Positions 7,257 to 14,147 of a stretch of 24,821 bases of DNA are shown here, piece by piece (positions within the stretch are counted from its first letter, which is position 1; each line of letters opens with the position of its first letter). The translations under genes and the position numbers were made by a program. Source of the DNA: a virus; the IMG/VR virus record IMGVR_UViG_3300030012_002814, positions 1 through 24,821 of that record. The stretch is one strand, 5' to 3'. Below the pieces are notes generated by a model. The model was not told where the DNA came from. It worked only from the letters and a program-made list of their open reading frames with translations, and made no database searches.

Positions 7257-7479
7257 ATAGATCAATAGCAACATCACTGCCAGCTCTATTGACCACATTA
7301 AAAGATGAACCAGACACACTAAAAGTAACCGCTGCTCCAGATCTTACACCTAAAGTTAATGTAGGAGCACCACCTAAAACAGTGCCATCTGACTTTATAA
7401 AGCTCGTCGCAGTGATAATTCCAATTTTGACATTTGTGGTGGTTTTTATACCTACCCCTGCAAGTTTAGTAATTGACAT
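7255..7479 (-). CDS. Mini fibre-like structural protein
   Basis: 74 aa. The start (MSITKLAGVGIKTTTNVKIG) resembles the first residues of the 250-aa shaft (MALTKVTGQVINTSTDVTVG), and GIITATSFIKSDGT is a standard fibre-shaft phrase of this locus. The rest (GAPTLTLGVRSGAAVTFSV...) is short beta-structure. It has its own late box 14 bases upstream with the same leader as two full shaft genes. It may be a small collar or connector, or a shaft gene cut down by recombination between modules that stayed in frame. It looks intact, so I annotate it as a gene. Confidence 0.65.
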   Translation of the reverse strand: MSITKLAGVGIKTTTNVKIGIITATSFIKSDGTVLGGAPTLTLGVRSGAAVTFSVSGSSFNVVNRAGSDVAIDL

Positions 7480-7493
7480 TTATCTTTTTTAGT

Positions 7494-7501
7494 TATTTAT
7501 T
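7494..7501 (-). promoter_or_regulatory. T4-type late promoter box (AATAAATA)
   Basis: AATAAATA with upstream TAT, 14 bases before the ATG of the 74-aa gene. The leader ACTAAAAAAGATAA is identical to the one before the 250-aa shaft gene. Confidence 0.65.
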
Positions 7502-7520
7502 ATAAGTGTGAGATTTAATA

Positions 7521-8924
7521 TTAGTCAAAGTAAGTAAGCTCACTGAAAGTGGGATTAAAAGCGGTATCTCCATACGCTGAGGTGTGAGCACTTTCAGAAA
7601 AAGATGTGGTGGTCTCAGTTGGCCCAACTGAAGTGCTGCTAGAAACAGAGATATTTGAGAAAACACCTCTAGGTGAGTCGAGATAAGAAGATGCAGCGTA
7701 AGTAAAATCTCCGTAAGTGCCTGTTAATGATCCATCAACAGGAAGTTTAACAATCATACAATGTCTTGGAGTATTAGCACCACCAATTGGCGTGGTGGTT
7801 TGAACTGCGAAATAAAAACTACCTGAGTCATCGACCTTTATTGCAGGGCCACTTGTGAATTCGTTACCTGTCCCACTAAAAGTGCGTTGCCACTGAAGAA
7901 CTCCCGAAGAGTTAAGTTTGAGAAGTATTACATTAAAACTGTCATTGTATCCTATCACATAACAATTACCTGAGCTATCTGTAGCTATTCCTCTAACATA
8001 TTCTGCGTTTGATGTTGAACCTATGATTCGGCACCATTGTTCAGATCCCAGATAGTTGTACCTAGTAACCAAGATATCTTGACCACCACCATGAGCATCA
8101 GCACCATGAACAGATGCAGCGACAAAAACATCATTTCCGTATGTAGCACAGTCAAAATTTCTATAAGTCATAGTGCCTGCGCCGTTGTTGCCTCTTATTA
8201 ATCTTGACCAAAAATGACCCCCACTGCTTTGAGTAATCACTCCAATGTAAATATTTCCACTTCCTGTTGGTTGATATGTTAAACCAGTAACATATACTCT
8301 ATTTCCTCCACCTTCAGCATCCATACTATGTACAGTGTCAAGATAAGTGCCTGTTTGCAACCTTTTTTGCCACTGAAGAGTTCCTGAAGAATTCCATTTA
8401 GCAAAAAACATGGGATCGCCGCTTCCACCGTAATCCTCTTTACCACCGAGATAAACATTACTACCACCATCTATAGTTAGACAATAATTTGTATGATCAT
8501 GACTGCCTGTAGTATTACCTAGTTGGCGTTCCCATTGTATAACTCCCGAAGAATTATATTTCATAACAAAAAACCAATATCCATAATGGTAAATACTTCC
8601 AGCAACATAAACATTATGAGAAGAATCTACTTCTATTCCATAAAATTCTATTGAGCTAGTATTATACTCTTTTCCCCATTGAAGAGCTCCCTTACTATTA
8701 AATTTTAAAACGAAACCCGCGCTAGTGTCTTTTTTACCACAAACATAAAGATTACCTGAAGAGTCCAACTGAATATCATAAGGTTGTGGATAACCGCCAC
8801 CAGTTGGAAAAGTAAAATAAAAATGATTACCAACACCAGCACCACCAAGACCAAGTGAAGTAGCACCACCACCAAGACCAGTTAATGATAAAGGTTTTTC
8901 ATATATTGAATTTCTTAGTGACAT
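7521..8924 (-). CDS. SBBP-type seven-bladed beta-propeller, putative fibre tip
   Basis: 467 aa, paralogue of the 464-aa protein. Repeats of the form DSSGN.YV.G...F..K.NSSG.LQW.R begin near residue 45, with W motifs QWGKEY, QWERQL, QWQKRL, FWSRLI, QWCRII and QWQRTF. A seventh blade (MIVKLPVDGSLTG) makes a seven-bladed ring. The Gly-rich N-terminus (LGGGATSLGLGGAGVG) probably docks on the shaft, and the tail GDFTYAASSYLDSPRG onward is shared at its start with the 464-aa protein and then diverges. Starts nine bases after the 250-aa shaft stop with no clear Shine-Dalgarno sequence. Divergent loops on a conserved scaffold fit a receptor-binding role, which is inferred. Confidence 0.78.
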   Translation of the reverse strand: MSLRNSIYEKPLSLTGLGGGATSLGLGGAGVGNHFYFTFPTGGGYPQPYDIQLDSSGNLYVCGKKDTSAGFVLKFNSKGALQWGKEYNTSSIEFYGIEVDSSHNVYVAGSIYHYGYWFFVMKYNSSGVIQWERQLGNTTGSHDHTNYCLTIDGGSNVYLGGKEDYGGSGDPMFFAKWNSSGTLQWQKRLQTGTYLDTVHSMDAEGGGNRVYVTGLTYQPTGSGNIYIGVITQSSGGHFWSRLIRGNNGAGTMTYRNFDCATYGNDVFVAASVHGADAHGGGQDILVTRYNYLGSEQWCRIIGSTSNAEYVRGIATDSSGNCYVIGYNDSFNVILLKLNSSGVLQWQRTFSGTGNEFTSGPAIKVDDSGSFYFAVQTTTPIGGANTPRHCMIVKLPVDGSLTGTYGDFTYAASSYLDSPRGVFSNISVSSSTSVGPTETTTSFSESAHTSAYGDTAFNPTFSELTYFD

Positions 8925-8933
8925 TTTAAATTA

Positions 8934-9686
8934 TTATGATGATGTTTTACTTTGATTTGCAATCACAGTAAATGTTGCATTAGCAGTTTTAATAATTGTA
9001 TAAGCGTGAATGTCAACTCCACTCGAACCACCGTCTGACGGTGCATCTCCTCCCACCCAATTTTCTGTAACTGAAGCACCATCGATTGTTAACTGTGCAG
9101 AGTAACCACCAGCAGCTGCAGTGGTGATAATCGTTACCGCTATAGACTCTCCAATTTGCATAACATCATTAAGAGTAACAGAACTACTAAATCTGATATT
9201 TGGAGTGGATGTGGTCGTTTCCTGTGTTGTAAAGTAGTGAACCATTCCATTTTCTAAATCAATATTTGTATTATCACTCAACTTACCAGCAGTTATATTA
9301 ACACCCTCTCTTAATAAACCAGAAAGATCTATTCCACTCGCAGTCACTGATGTAACAGTGCCTACTCCAGTCACTGATGTTGCAGTTACGATGCCTGTAT
9401 GAAATGCATTTCCATCAGGACTTAAAGTGATTCCTGATCCAACAAGAACGTTACCATTGAATGTAGAAACACCGACAGCAAACACATCTCCATCAGAACT
9501 TAAAGTTATGCCACTTCCAACTACAATTCCATTTCTTGCCGTGATAAGACCAACTGAATCTATATTAGTTACATCCTCGTAAGTTAATGTACCACCAACA
9601 GAAAGATTGTTCGTGACTGTAAGCACACCAACCGTAACATCCGTGCTGGTGTTTATAACTTGACCTGTAACTTTGGTGAGCGCCAT
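8934..9686 (-). CDS. Tail fibre shaft protein with TYEDV module
   Basis: 250 aa. After a short N-terminus (MALTKVTGQVINTST) come the TYEDVTNIDSVGLITARNG block, then two copies of a GSGITLS.DG(D/N).F unit separated by VGVSTFNGNVLV, and GIVTATSVTGVG. The C-terminal domain (about residues 135-250: NGMVHYFTTQETTTST, QIGESIAVTIITTAAAGG, SQLTIDGASVTENW-like segment, TIIKTANATFTVIAN) is clearly homologous to the C-terminus of the 200-aa shaft. The late box lies 14 bases upstream, inside the end of the 62-aa gene. Its partner tip is the 467-aa propeller. Confidence 0.8.
   Translation of the reverse strand: MALTKVTGQVINTSTDVTVGVLTVTNNLSVGGTLTYEDVTNIDSVGLITARNGIVVGSGITLSSDGDVFAVGVSTFNGNVLVGSGITLSPDGNAFHTGIVTATSVTGVGTVTSVTASGIDLSGLLREGVNITAGKLSDNTNIDLENGMVHYFTTQETTTSTPNIRFSSSVTLNDVMQIGESIAVTIITTAAAGGYSAQLTIDGASVTENWVGGDAPSDGGSSGVDIHAYTIIKTANATFTVIANQSKTSS
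9486..9596 (-). repeat. TYEDV fibre-module repeat, copy in the 250-aa shaft
   Basis: Full-length copy encoding GGTLTYEDV...ITARNGIVVGSGITLSSDGD. At DNA level it is closest to the copy in the 264-aa shaft (12055-12165), with long runs of identical bases around the ARNGIVVGSG part. Confidence 0.85.
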
Positions 9687-9700
9687 TTATCTTTTTTAGT

Positions 9701-9708
9701 TATTTATT
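9701..9708 (-). promoter_or_regulatory. T4-type late promoter box (AATAAATA)
   Basis: AATAAATA 14 bases before the ATG of the 250-aa shaft gene, overlapping the stop codon of the 62-aa gene. Followed by the shared leader ACTAAAAAAGATAA. Confidence 0.65.
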
Positions 9709-9892
9709 CGGAAACTACTTCGGATCCTGTAAATCCACCTTTTTTCCTTGACGCATCTATTATTGTTTCTTCAAAAGCATCGGTTTCAGAAGTAAAAGTT
9801 TTCTTTTTGGATATGTCATCAGACCAAACGTTCGTACCTGTCCAGTAGACTACTTTTCCAGATAATCCTTGTTTTTTAACGTAGTAAGCCAT
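9704..9892 (-). CDS. Small conserved phage protein (MAYYVKKQG type)
   Basis: 62 aa: MAYYVKKQGLSGKVVYWTG, NVWSDDISKKKTF, and an ending of KKGGFTGSEVVSE. I recall near-identical short proteins in marine T4-like phages, always without an assigned function. The aromatic N-terminus (YYV..VVYWTG..VWSD) suggests a small compact beta-domain. It has its own exact TATAAATA box 14 bases upstream and its stop overlaps the next late box. It sits between two shaft/tip units, so a small virion or assembly component is plausible. Confidence 0.75.
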   Translation of the reverse strand: MAYYVKKQGLSGKVVYWTGTNVWSDDISKKKTFTSETDAFEETIIDASRKKGGFTGSEVVSE

Positions 9893-9906
9893 TTTTATTT
9901 TTTAGT

Positions 9907-9914
9907 TATTTATA
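9907..9914 (-). promoter_or_regulatory. T4-type late promoter box (TATAAATA)
   Basis: Exact T4 late consensus 14 bases before the ATG of the 62-aa gene, followed by ACTAAAAAATAAAA, a close variant of the leader shared by three other genes here. Confidence 0.75.
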
Positions 9915-9937
9915 TTACATGTCCACGATTTTTATTA

Positions 9938-11479
9938 TCATGGGTTGCCTGGGTTCCAACTTACTGTTGCAGTATTCATACCTCCATGATTTGCTACAGT
10001 TAAAGATGGAGTATCATCAGTGTATCCAGTCCAAGGATCGCTGATAACTGACATACTTCTAGACTGGAATGTAGGAAAACCTGCAGCATTATGTGTAAGG
10101 GGATCCTGATTGTAGTATGGGCCGCCAGAGGAAAATGAATACTTATAATTAGAATTCCCACTATCATAAACACCATTAATCAATTCTGGATCCAGTTTCC
10201 ATATTGCAACATCGAAATCCGAACTTGGTGCAAGAAAATTTTTCCCTTCACCTAAAACATATATTCTTCCTCTGGAATCAGTATGCACTCCTCGAAGGTA
10301 GGCGTGACCTTGTGAACCACTCCATGTTGATCCTGTACTTTTATAAAATATTGAAGCCCGTGTATATTCGGTTCCTCCAGCACCAACACCAGTGCTGGTA
10401 GGAATTTGTACAATATGTCCTTGACCTGTAGAATTGCTAGCACCATGAAGATACGTATATGTTTGAAATAAATCACCACTATTAGATATGGATAATCCAG
10501 TGGTCGCAACAGTTCGAGCGTTATATCCAATTTTACGCGCCCAAGTAAGAGATCCACTATCAGACAACTTAACAATGAGTGATTGCGTATCGTTATAATG
10601 ACTCCCATAGAGTCCTCCAAGATAGATATTACCTGAACTATCAGATACTACATTTTTAGTGCAATGATACCCGCTGCTGTAACTATATGATTCAGAGTTT
10701 ATGGCCATATAATTGTATTGATCCCCAATACCTTTTGTCCATCTATGAGTTCCATCCAAATCATATCTAATAGCCATAAGGTCATTAGTATGGTTGTAAC
10801 TCCCGAAGGATTCGTAATAGTTTGAAGCATCGCCAGACACAACAATTCCAGCTGAATAACTACTACTAGCAGGAACATATGTGATCGACTGTCCTTTTAA
10901 AAGTCCGCTAGATGGGGTGTTAAAATATATTTTTCTCGTCCACTGAAGACTTCCAGAACTATTATATTTTACAGTTACTACCTGAGATGTAACATTAGAA
11001 TTCGCAGTAGACCAACCAGTAACGTAAACATTACCCGAAGGATCAGTTGTTACATCTCTAAAGTGTGTGGTGTTACCTGTAGAAAAACGTTTTTGCCACT
11101 GAAGAGTTCCAGACTCATTCCATTTTCCGATCCAACCACCACTACTATATGTTCCTATCATATACACATCAGTGCCACTGGTCGCTATGCTAGTTCGACC
11201 TTCACCGTAAACATCATGTACCCTACGTGTCCATTGATGAGCTCCATCATTATCAAATTTAACAAGATACGCAACGGAAGAGTTGGCACTAGTGGCTACA
11301 AAAATATTGCGAGAAGAATCTAAATCAATCGCAGAGCCAAAATCCATAAAATAGCCTGCACCACTATTATTATACTGTGCATACCAAGGATCTCCATCTG
11401 GTGGCAAACCACCCTGAAAGCCACCAGCAAGACTCGGCAGAGTTATGATAGGACTTTCTTTCTTATGATGATCTTTCAT
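9938..11479 (-). CDS. SBBP-type beta-propeller, putative fibre tip
   Basis: 513 aa, the largest and most divergent of the three SBBP paralogues. Blades carry the LVKFD.DG.HQWTRRV pattern, with W motifs QWTRRV, QWQKRF, QWTRKI, RWTKGI and TWARKI. Two irregular blades follow (around RASIFYKSTGSTW and DVAIWKLDPELING). The N-terminus differs from the others (MKDHHKKESPIITLPSLAGG), and the C-terminal 70 residues (YSFSSGGPYYNQDPLTHNAA to TATVSWNPGNP) are unique. The ATG overlaps the 264-aa shaft stop by one base (TAATG), so the pair is translationally coupled. No late box lies directly before the pair; it seems to be read from the promoter before the 318-aa gene. Confidence 0.76.
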   Translation of the reverse strand: MKDHHKKESPIITLPSLAGGFQGGLPPDGDPWYAQYNNSGAGYFMDFGSAIDLDSSRNIFVATSANSSVAYLVKFDNDGAHQWTRRVHDVYGEGRTSIATSGTDVYMIGTYSSGGWIGKWNESGTLQWQKRFSTGNTTHFRDVTTDPSGNVYVTGWSTANSNVTSQVVTVKYNSSGSLQWTRKIYFNTPSSGLLKGQSITYVPASSSYSAGIVVSGDASNYYESFGSYNHTNDLMAIRYDLDGTHRWTKGIGDQYNYMAINSESYSYSSGYHCTKNVVSDSSGNIYLGGLYGSHYNDTQSLIVKLSDSGSLTWARKIGYNARTVATTGLSISNSGDLFQTYTYLHGASNSTGQGHIVQIPTSTGVGAGGTEYTRASIFYKSTGSTWSGSQGHAYLRGVHTDSRGRIYVLGEGKNFLAPSSDFDVAIWKLDPELINGVYDSGNSNYKYSFSSGGPYYNQDPLTHNAAGFPTFQSRSMSVISDPWTGYTDDTPSLTVANHGGMNTATVSWNPGNP

Positions 11480-12273
11480 TATGCAAAGTTAGTAAAATTA
11501 CCAAAAACTGAATAAGTATTTGCAGCGGTCTTTAAAATTGTCAGTGAATATAAATCTACTCCACTTCCAGTGGCAGCAGATGGTGTCGTTGCATTAGCAT
11601 ATTTAATAGTTTGAGCGGAACCATCAATTTGAAAAGCAGTCATATAATTTGATGCGTTATTATTTGCAGAATATATTGTCATTGTCGTAACCTTTCCAAT
11701 ACCTATCAAACTATCAAACGTGGTACTTGCGTCTCCTCTAAGATTAATCACAAAAGAACCACCAGCATTTGTTGATCCATTCCAAACCATTCCGTATGTA
11801 AGAGCATCGTGATTATGAGTGCCTGAAACGGCGCTGGTATCATTGTGAAATGCTTCTTGTAGAACGCCACCACCAAAACTAGCTGAAGAAGAACTAAATG
11901 TGATTCCTGATCCAACAAGAACATTTGATCTAAACGTTGCAATACCAGCAACATCTAGATTTCCTGTTCTTACGTTTGCAGTAACAGCAATACCAGTAAG
12001 TGCAGAACCATCACCAGCATAACTTGTAGCAGTAACAACTCCTGTAAAGAATCCATCACCATCAGAACTTAGAGTTATGCCACTTCCAACTACAATTCCA
12101 TTTCTTGCCGTGATGAGACCAACCGAATCAATATTCGTTACATCCTCATAAGTTAGTGTACCAGCAACCGAAACATTACCACCAAAAGATCCATCACCGA
12201 CAACACTTAATCCACTTATTGTAATCGTTTCTGTTGAACCAATACCAGCAGCATTGATTTTTGTAAATGACAT
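11479..12273 (-). CDS. Tail fibre shaft protein with TYEDV module
   Basis: 264 aa. It begins MSFTKINAAGIGSTET, then VAGTLTYEDVTNIDSVGL-ITARNG, GSGITLSSDGDGFFTG, VVTATSYAGDGSALTGI, and NVRTGNLDVAGIATFRSNV. The C-terminal domain (from about residue 135: VLQEAFHNDTSAVSGTHNHD, YGMVWNGSTNAGG, SLIGIGKVTTMTI, LTILKTAANTYSVFGNFTN) aligns loosely with those of the 200- and 250-aa shafts. The His-containing THNHD stretch is specific to this copy. The start follows the 110-aa stop by one base (TAAgATG) with GGAG upstream. Confidence 0.78.
   Translation of the reverse strand: MSFTKINAAGIGSTETITISGLSVVGDGSFGGNVSVAGTLTYEDVTNIDSVGLITARNGIVVGSGITLSSDGDGFFTGVVTATSYAGDGSALTGIAVTANVRTGNLDVAGIATFRSNVLVGSGITFSSSSASFGGGVLQEAFHNDTSAVSGTHNHDALTYGMVWNGSTNAGGSFVINLRGDASTTFDSLIGIGKVTTMTIYSANNNASNYMTAFQIDGSAQTIKYANATTPSAATGSGVDLYSLTILKTAANTYSVFGNFTNFA
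12055..12165 (-). repeat. TYEDV fibre-module repeat, copy in the 264-aa shaft
   Basis: Full-length copy (AGTLTYEDV...ITARNGIVVGSGITLSSDGD), nearly the same in DNA as the copy at 9486-9596. Confidence 0.85.
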
Positions 12274-12274
12274 C

Positions 12275-12607
12275 TTATGTGATCTCCATAATTGTTAGGG
12301 CAGCATCAACACTATCATTTGTGTCGCTATTTACGTTTATTTGATCATTCGTTTCAAGAACAACTTTATTTCCTCCCATAAATTCAAGGGATGAACCATG
12401 TGGAATTGGAGCATTTTTTAACAAATTAACATCCTCTTTCGTTGTTGATGTTCTTGAGACTGCAACACCCACATTAACACCAGATCCAGATGTATTTGCA
12501 AGGGTGATACCAATCACAACAGTCGTTGTTGAAGAGGGAGCAGTATATATTCCAACTGTGGTTACTCCCACATTAGCTTTTGTTTTTAATTTAAAGGTGT
12601 TTGCCAT
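12275..12607 (-). CDS. Small conserved virion-type protein
   Basis: 110 aa beta-rich protein: MANTFKLKTKANVGVTTVGI, YTAPSSTTTVVIGITLANTS, then VNVGVAVSRTSTTKEDVNLL, PIPHGSSLEFMGGNKVVLE. I recall similar short proteins in fibre regions of marine T4-like phages, without known function. The alternating hydrophobic strands and the PIP.G.SLE turn suggest a small beta-sandwich. It lies between the 318-aa and 264-aa genes, seven and one bases from its neighbours, so it belongs to the same transcript. AGGA lies about ten bases before the ATG. A minor virion or fibre-attachment role is inferred from context only. Confidence 0.72.
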   Translation of the reverse strand: MANTFKLKTKANVGVTTVGIYTAPSSTTTVVIGITLANTSGSGVNVGVAVSRTSTTKEDVNLLKNAPIPHGSSLEFMGGNKVVLETNDQINVNSDTNDSVDAALTIMEIT

Positions 12608-12614
12608 TGTTTGT

Positions 12615-13571
12615 TTATCCTAAAGCGATTGCGAGAGCGGTTGCATCAGCGGCGGTTGCGCCAGTTTCTAATGGAGATCCGTTCACAAGAAGTGAACCTG
12701 TGGTATTTATGTCACCGTCCACATCTAACGTAAATGCAGGGCCGACTGAATTAATACCAACTCTTGTTGTTGGTATTCCAATGACCTTGACCATTGTTCC
12801 AGCAAGACCCACATTCAATAGATTCGTGGTTGTCATACCAGAGACAAAGGAGTTTGATGCACTAGAAAATCCAATCGTTGCAATCCCTGATATGACTGAA
12901 TTTCCTGAGATGGTTGCACTGTTAACGTTTAAATCACCACCACTGAAGGCTAGACTACCATTAACATCAACATCACCATTGAAATAAGCATTCCCAGTTA
13001 CAGTCAATGCACCACCGACTGTTGATGCACCACTAACATTAATATCACTACTTAAAATTGCAGGGCCACCGATTGTTGTTGCACCACCGACATTTAAGTT
13101 TCCACCAACCTCCAGATCATTCTCAAATCTTGAATTATCTACAATCTTTGCACCACCTGTAACCGTGAGTGCAGCACCAACAGTCAAAGCTGCACCAACA
13201 TTTAAGTCTTTTGTGATCGTTGCACCGATTGATACTGTCAAATCAGTTGCAGTCAATGACTGAACTGTTGAAAAACCTGTTGTAACGTTTAATGATGTGG
13301 CGTTTGCCTTTCCAAGTGTTGAGAATCCACTTACAACTGCATCAGTCGTGGTCATTGTGGTTACGCCAACCGCACCAGCAGTGACGATACCAACAAATTT
13401 ACCCACAAAACTCTCGACTTGACTATCCGATAGTATTTTACCACGAACATCAAGAGTCGCAGTCGGCACTGTTGTGCCAATCGCGACTCGATTATTTGCA
13501 GAATCGACAAAGAGAGTATTAGTATCGACCTCTAAGCCGTTCTTGACTACAAAATTTTTATTTACTGCCAT
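12615..13571 (-). CDS. Repetitive tail fibre/shaft protein
   Basis: 318 aa. It opens with MAVNKNFVVKNGLEVDTNTL, then DSANNRVAIGTTVPTATLDV, a head common to phage fibres that carry GIGTT.P...LDV repeats. The body is a long run of short beta repeats (LNVGAALTVGAALTVTGGAK, LEVGGNLNVGGATTIGG, ALTVTGNAYFNGDVDVNGSL), as in triple beta-helix or trimeric shafts. A second IG..PTTRVGINSVGP...LDV unit is near residue 265, and the end is Ala/Thr-rich. It has no TYEDV module and no overlapping tip gene. Start supported by GGAGAG in the leader and a CTAAATA late box. The lead gene of the transcript that also carries the 110-, 264- and 513-aa genes. Confidence 0.78.
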   Translation of the reverse strand: MAVNKNFVVKNGLEVDTNTLFVDSANNRVAIGTTVPTATLDVRGKILSDSQVESFVGKFVGIVTAGAVGVTTMTTTDAVVSGFSTLGKANATSLNVTTGFSTVQSLTATDLTVSIGATITKDLNVGAALTVGAALTVTGGAKIVDNSRFENDLEVGGNLNVGGATTIGGPAILSSDINVSGASTVGGALTVTGNAYFNGDVDVNGSLAFSGGDLNVNSATISGNSVISGIATIGFSSASNSFVSGMTTTNLLNVGLAGTMVKVIGIPTTRVGINSVGPAFTLDVDGDINTTGSLLVNGSPLETGATAADATALAIALG

Positions 13572-13590
13572 TGGGTTTCACTCTCCACCC
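13572..13590 (-). promoter_or_regulatory. Repeated 5' leader with ribosome-binding site in a hairpin loop
   Basis: The 19 bases directly before the ATG, GGGTGGAGAGTGAAACCCA on the minus strand, are identical to those before the 399-aa gene at 15347-15365. GGGT can pair with ACCC, leaving the Shine-Dalgarno GGAGAG in a ten-base loop. The stem is only four pairs, so a regulatory role is uncertain; the exact repetition is certain. Confidence 0.5.
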
Positions 13591-13602
13591 TATTTTTTTA
13601 AT

Positions 13603-13609
13603 TATTTAG
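13603..13609 (-). promoter_or_regulatory. T4-like late promoter box (CTAAATA)
   Basis: CTAAATA on the minus strand, 31 bases before the 318-aa start and just before the repeated leader. The same variant box occurs at 16699-16705. Confidence 0.5.
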
Positions 13610-13610
13610 T

Positions 13611-13634
13611 TTAATTAAATTGTTGAATAGTCAT
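13611..13634 (-). pseudogene. Remnant of a second copy of the 170-aa gene start
   Basis: Immediately after the stop of the 170-aa gene comes ATGACTATTCAACAA, the exact first five codons (MTIQQ) of that same gene, then TTT AAT and a stop. The 16-base match (13620-13635 and 14133-14148) is spaced exactly one gene length apart (513 bases). This looks like a scar of a tandem duplication or cassette exchange; the eight-codon reading frame itself is unlikely to matter. Confidence 0.6.
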
Positions 13635-14147
13635 TTAAACAACATAACCTGTAAAACCCAATCCCATATATTGACCTCCCTGACTACATCCACCATTGAA
13701 GCCACCCCAATTTCCATTCGATAATAAAGGTCTAATCTGTGTATAACTACAGGCACAAGAATTGGTTCCACCAACTACAAAAGTTGGAGAGTTATTTCCA
13801 CCTCTAACAAAATCGTATCCACCAGTTCCAGATCCACAATTCCAACCCAAATACCAATTATCAGTCGCACCAGTACCATAATTACTACCAGAAGCTAGAG
13901 CAGTTCGTAATCCATTAATATAATTAGCATCACTAATGTAGTATGTGCCATAAGCACTAAAACTCATTGTCATCTGTGTTACATTATTAGAGTTTTCAAA
14001 ATTAGTAAGCCACTGCACATACGCTGCCGCTGGTGTACTGGTAGCTCCACTACCACTGAATAATCCATAGAAACTGTATGTGCCATATGTGCCTTGAGGA
14101 GCATCTCCATCACCAGCAGCTGCTAAAATCATTTGTTGAATAGTCAT
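13635..14147 (-). CDS. Small Cys/Gly/Trp-rich putative fibre tip
   Basis: 170 aa. Starts MTIQQMILAAAGDGDAPQGT. The middle has FYGLFSGSG and AAYVQWLTNFENSNN. The C-terminal half is Gly/Asn/Trp-rich with Cys at 104, 131, 133 and 154 (GWNCGSGTGGYDF, SCACSYTQIRPLLSNGNWGG, GCSQGGQYMGLGFTG). The short, aromatic and Gly-rich, Cys-bearing C-terminus fits a compact distal domain at a fibre end; the cysteines could form disulfides or hold a metal. The ATG overlaps the 399-aa shaft stop (TAATG), so it is the tip partner of that shaft and the only non-propeller tip of the five. No family recognised with confidence. Confidence 0.72.
   Translation of the reverse strand: MTIQQMILAAAGDGDAPQGTYGTYSFYGLFSGSGATSTPAAAYVQWLTNFENSNNVTQMTMSFSAYGTYYISDANYINGLRTALASGSNYGTGATDNWYLGWNCGSGTGGYDFVRGGNNSPTFVVGGTNSCACSYTQIRPLLSNGNWGGFNGGCSQGGQYMGLGFTGYVV

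Noticed and set aside
10252-10620. 122-codon minus-strand frame inside the 513-aa propeller gene
   Set aside because: It is an out-of-frame shadow of the propeller repeats with no plausible start signal.
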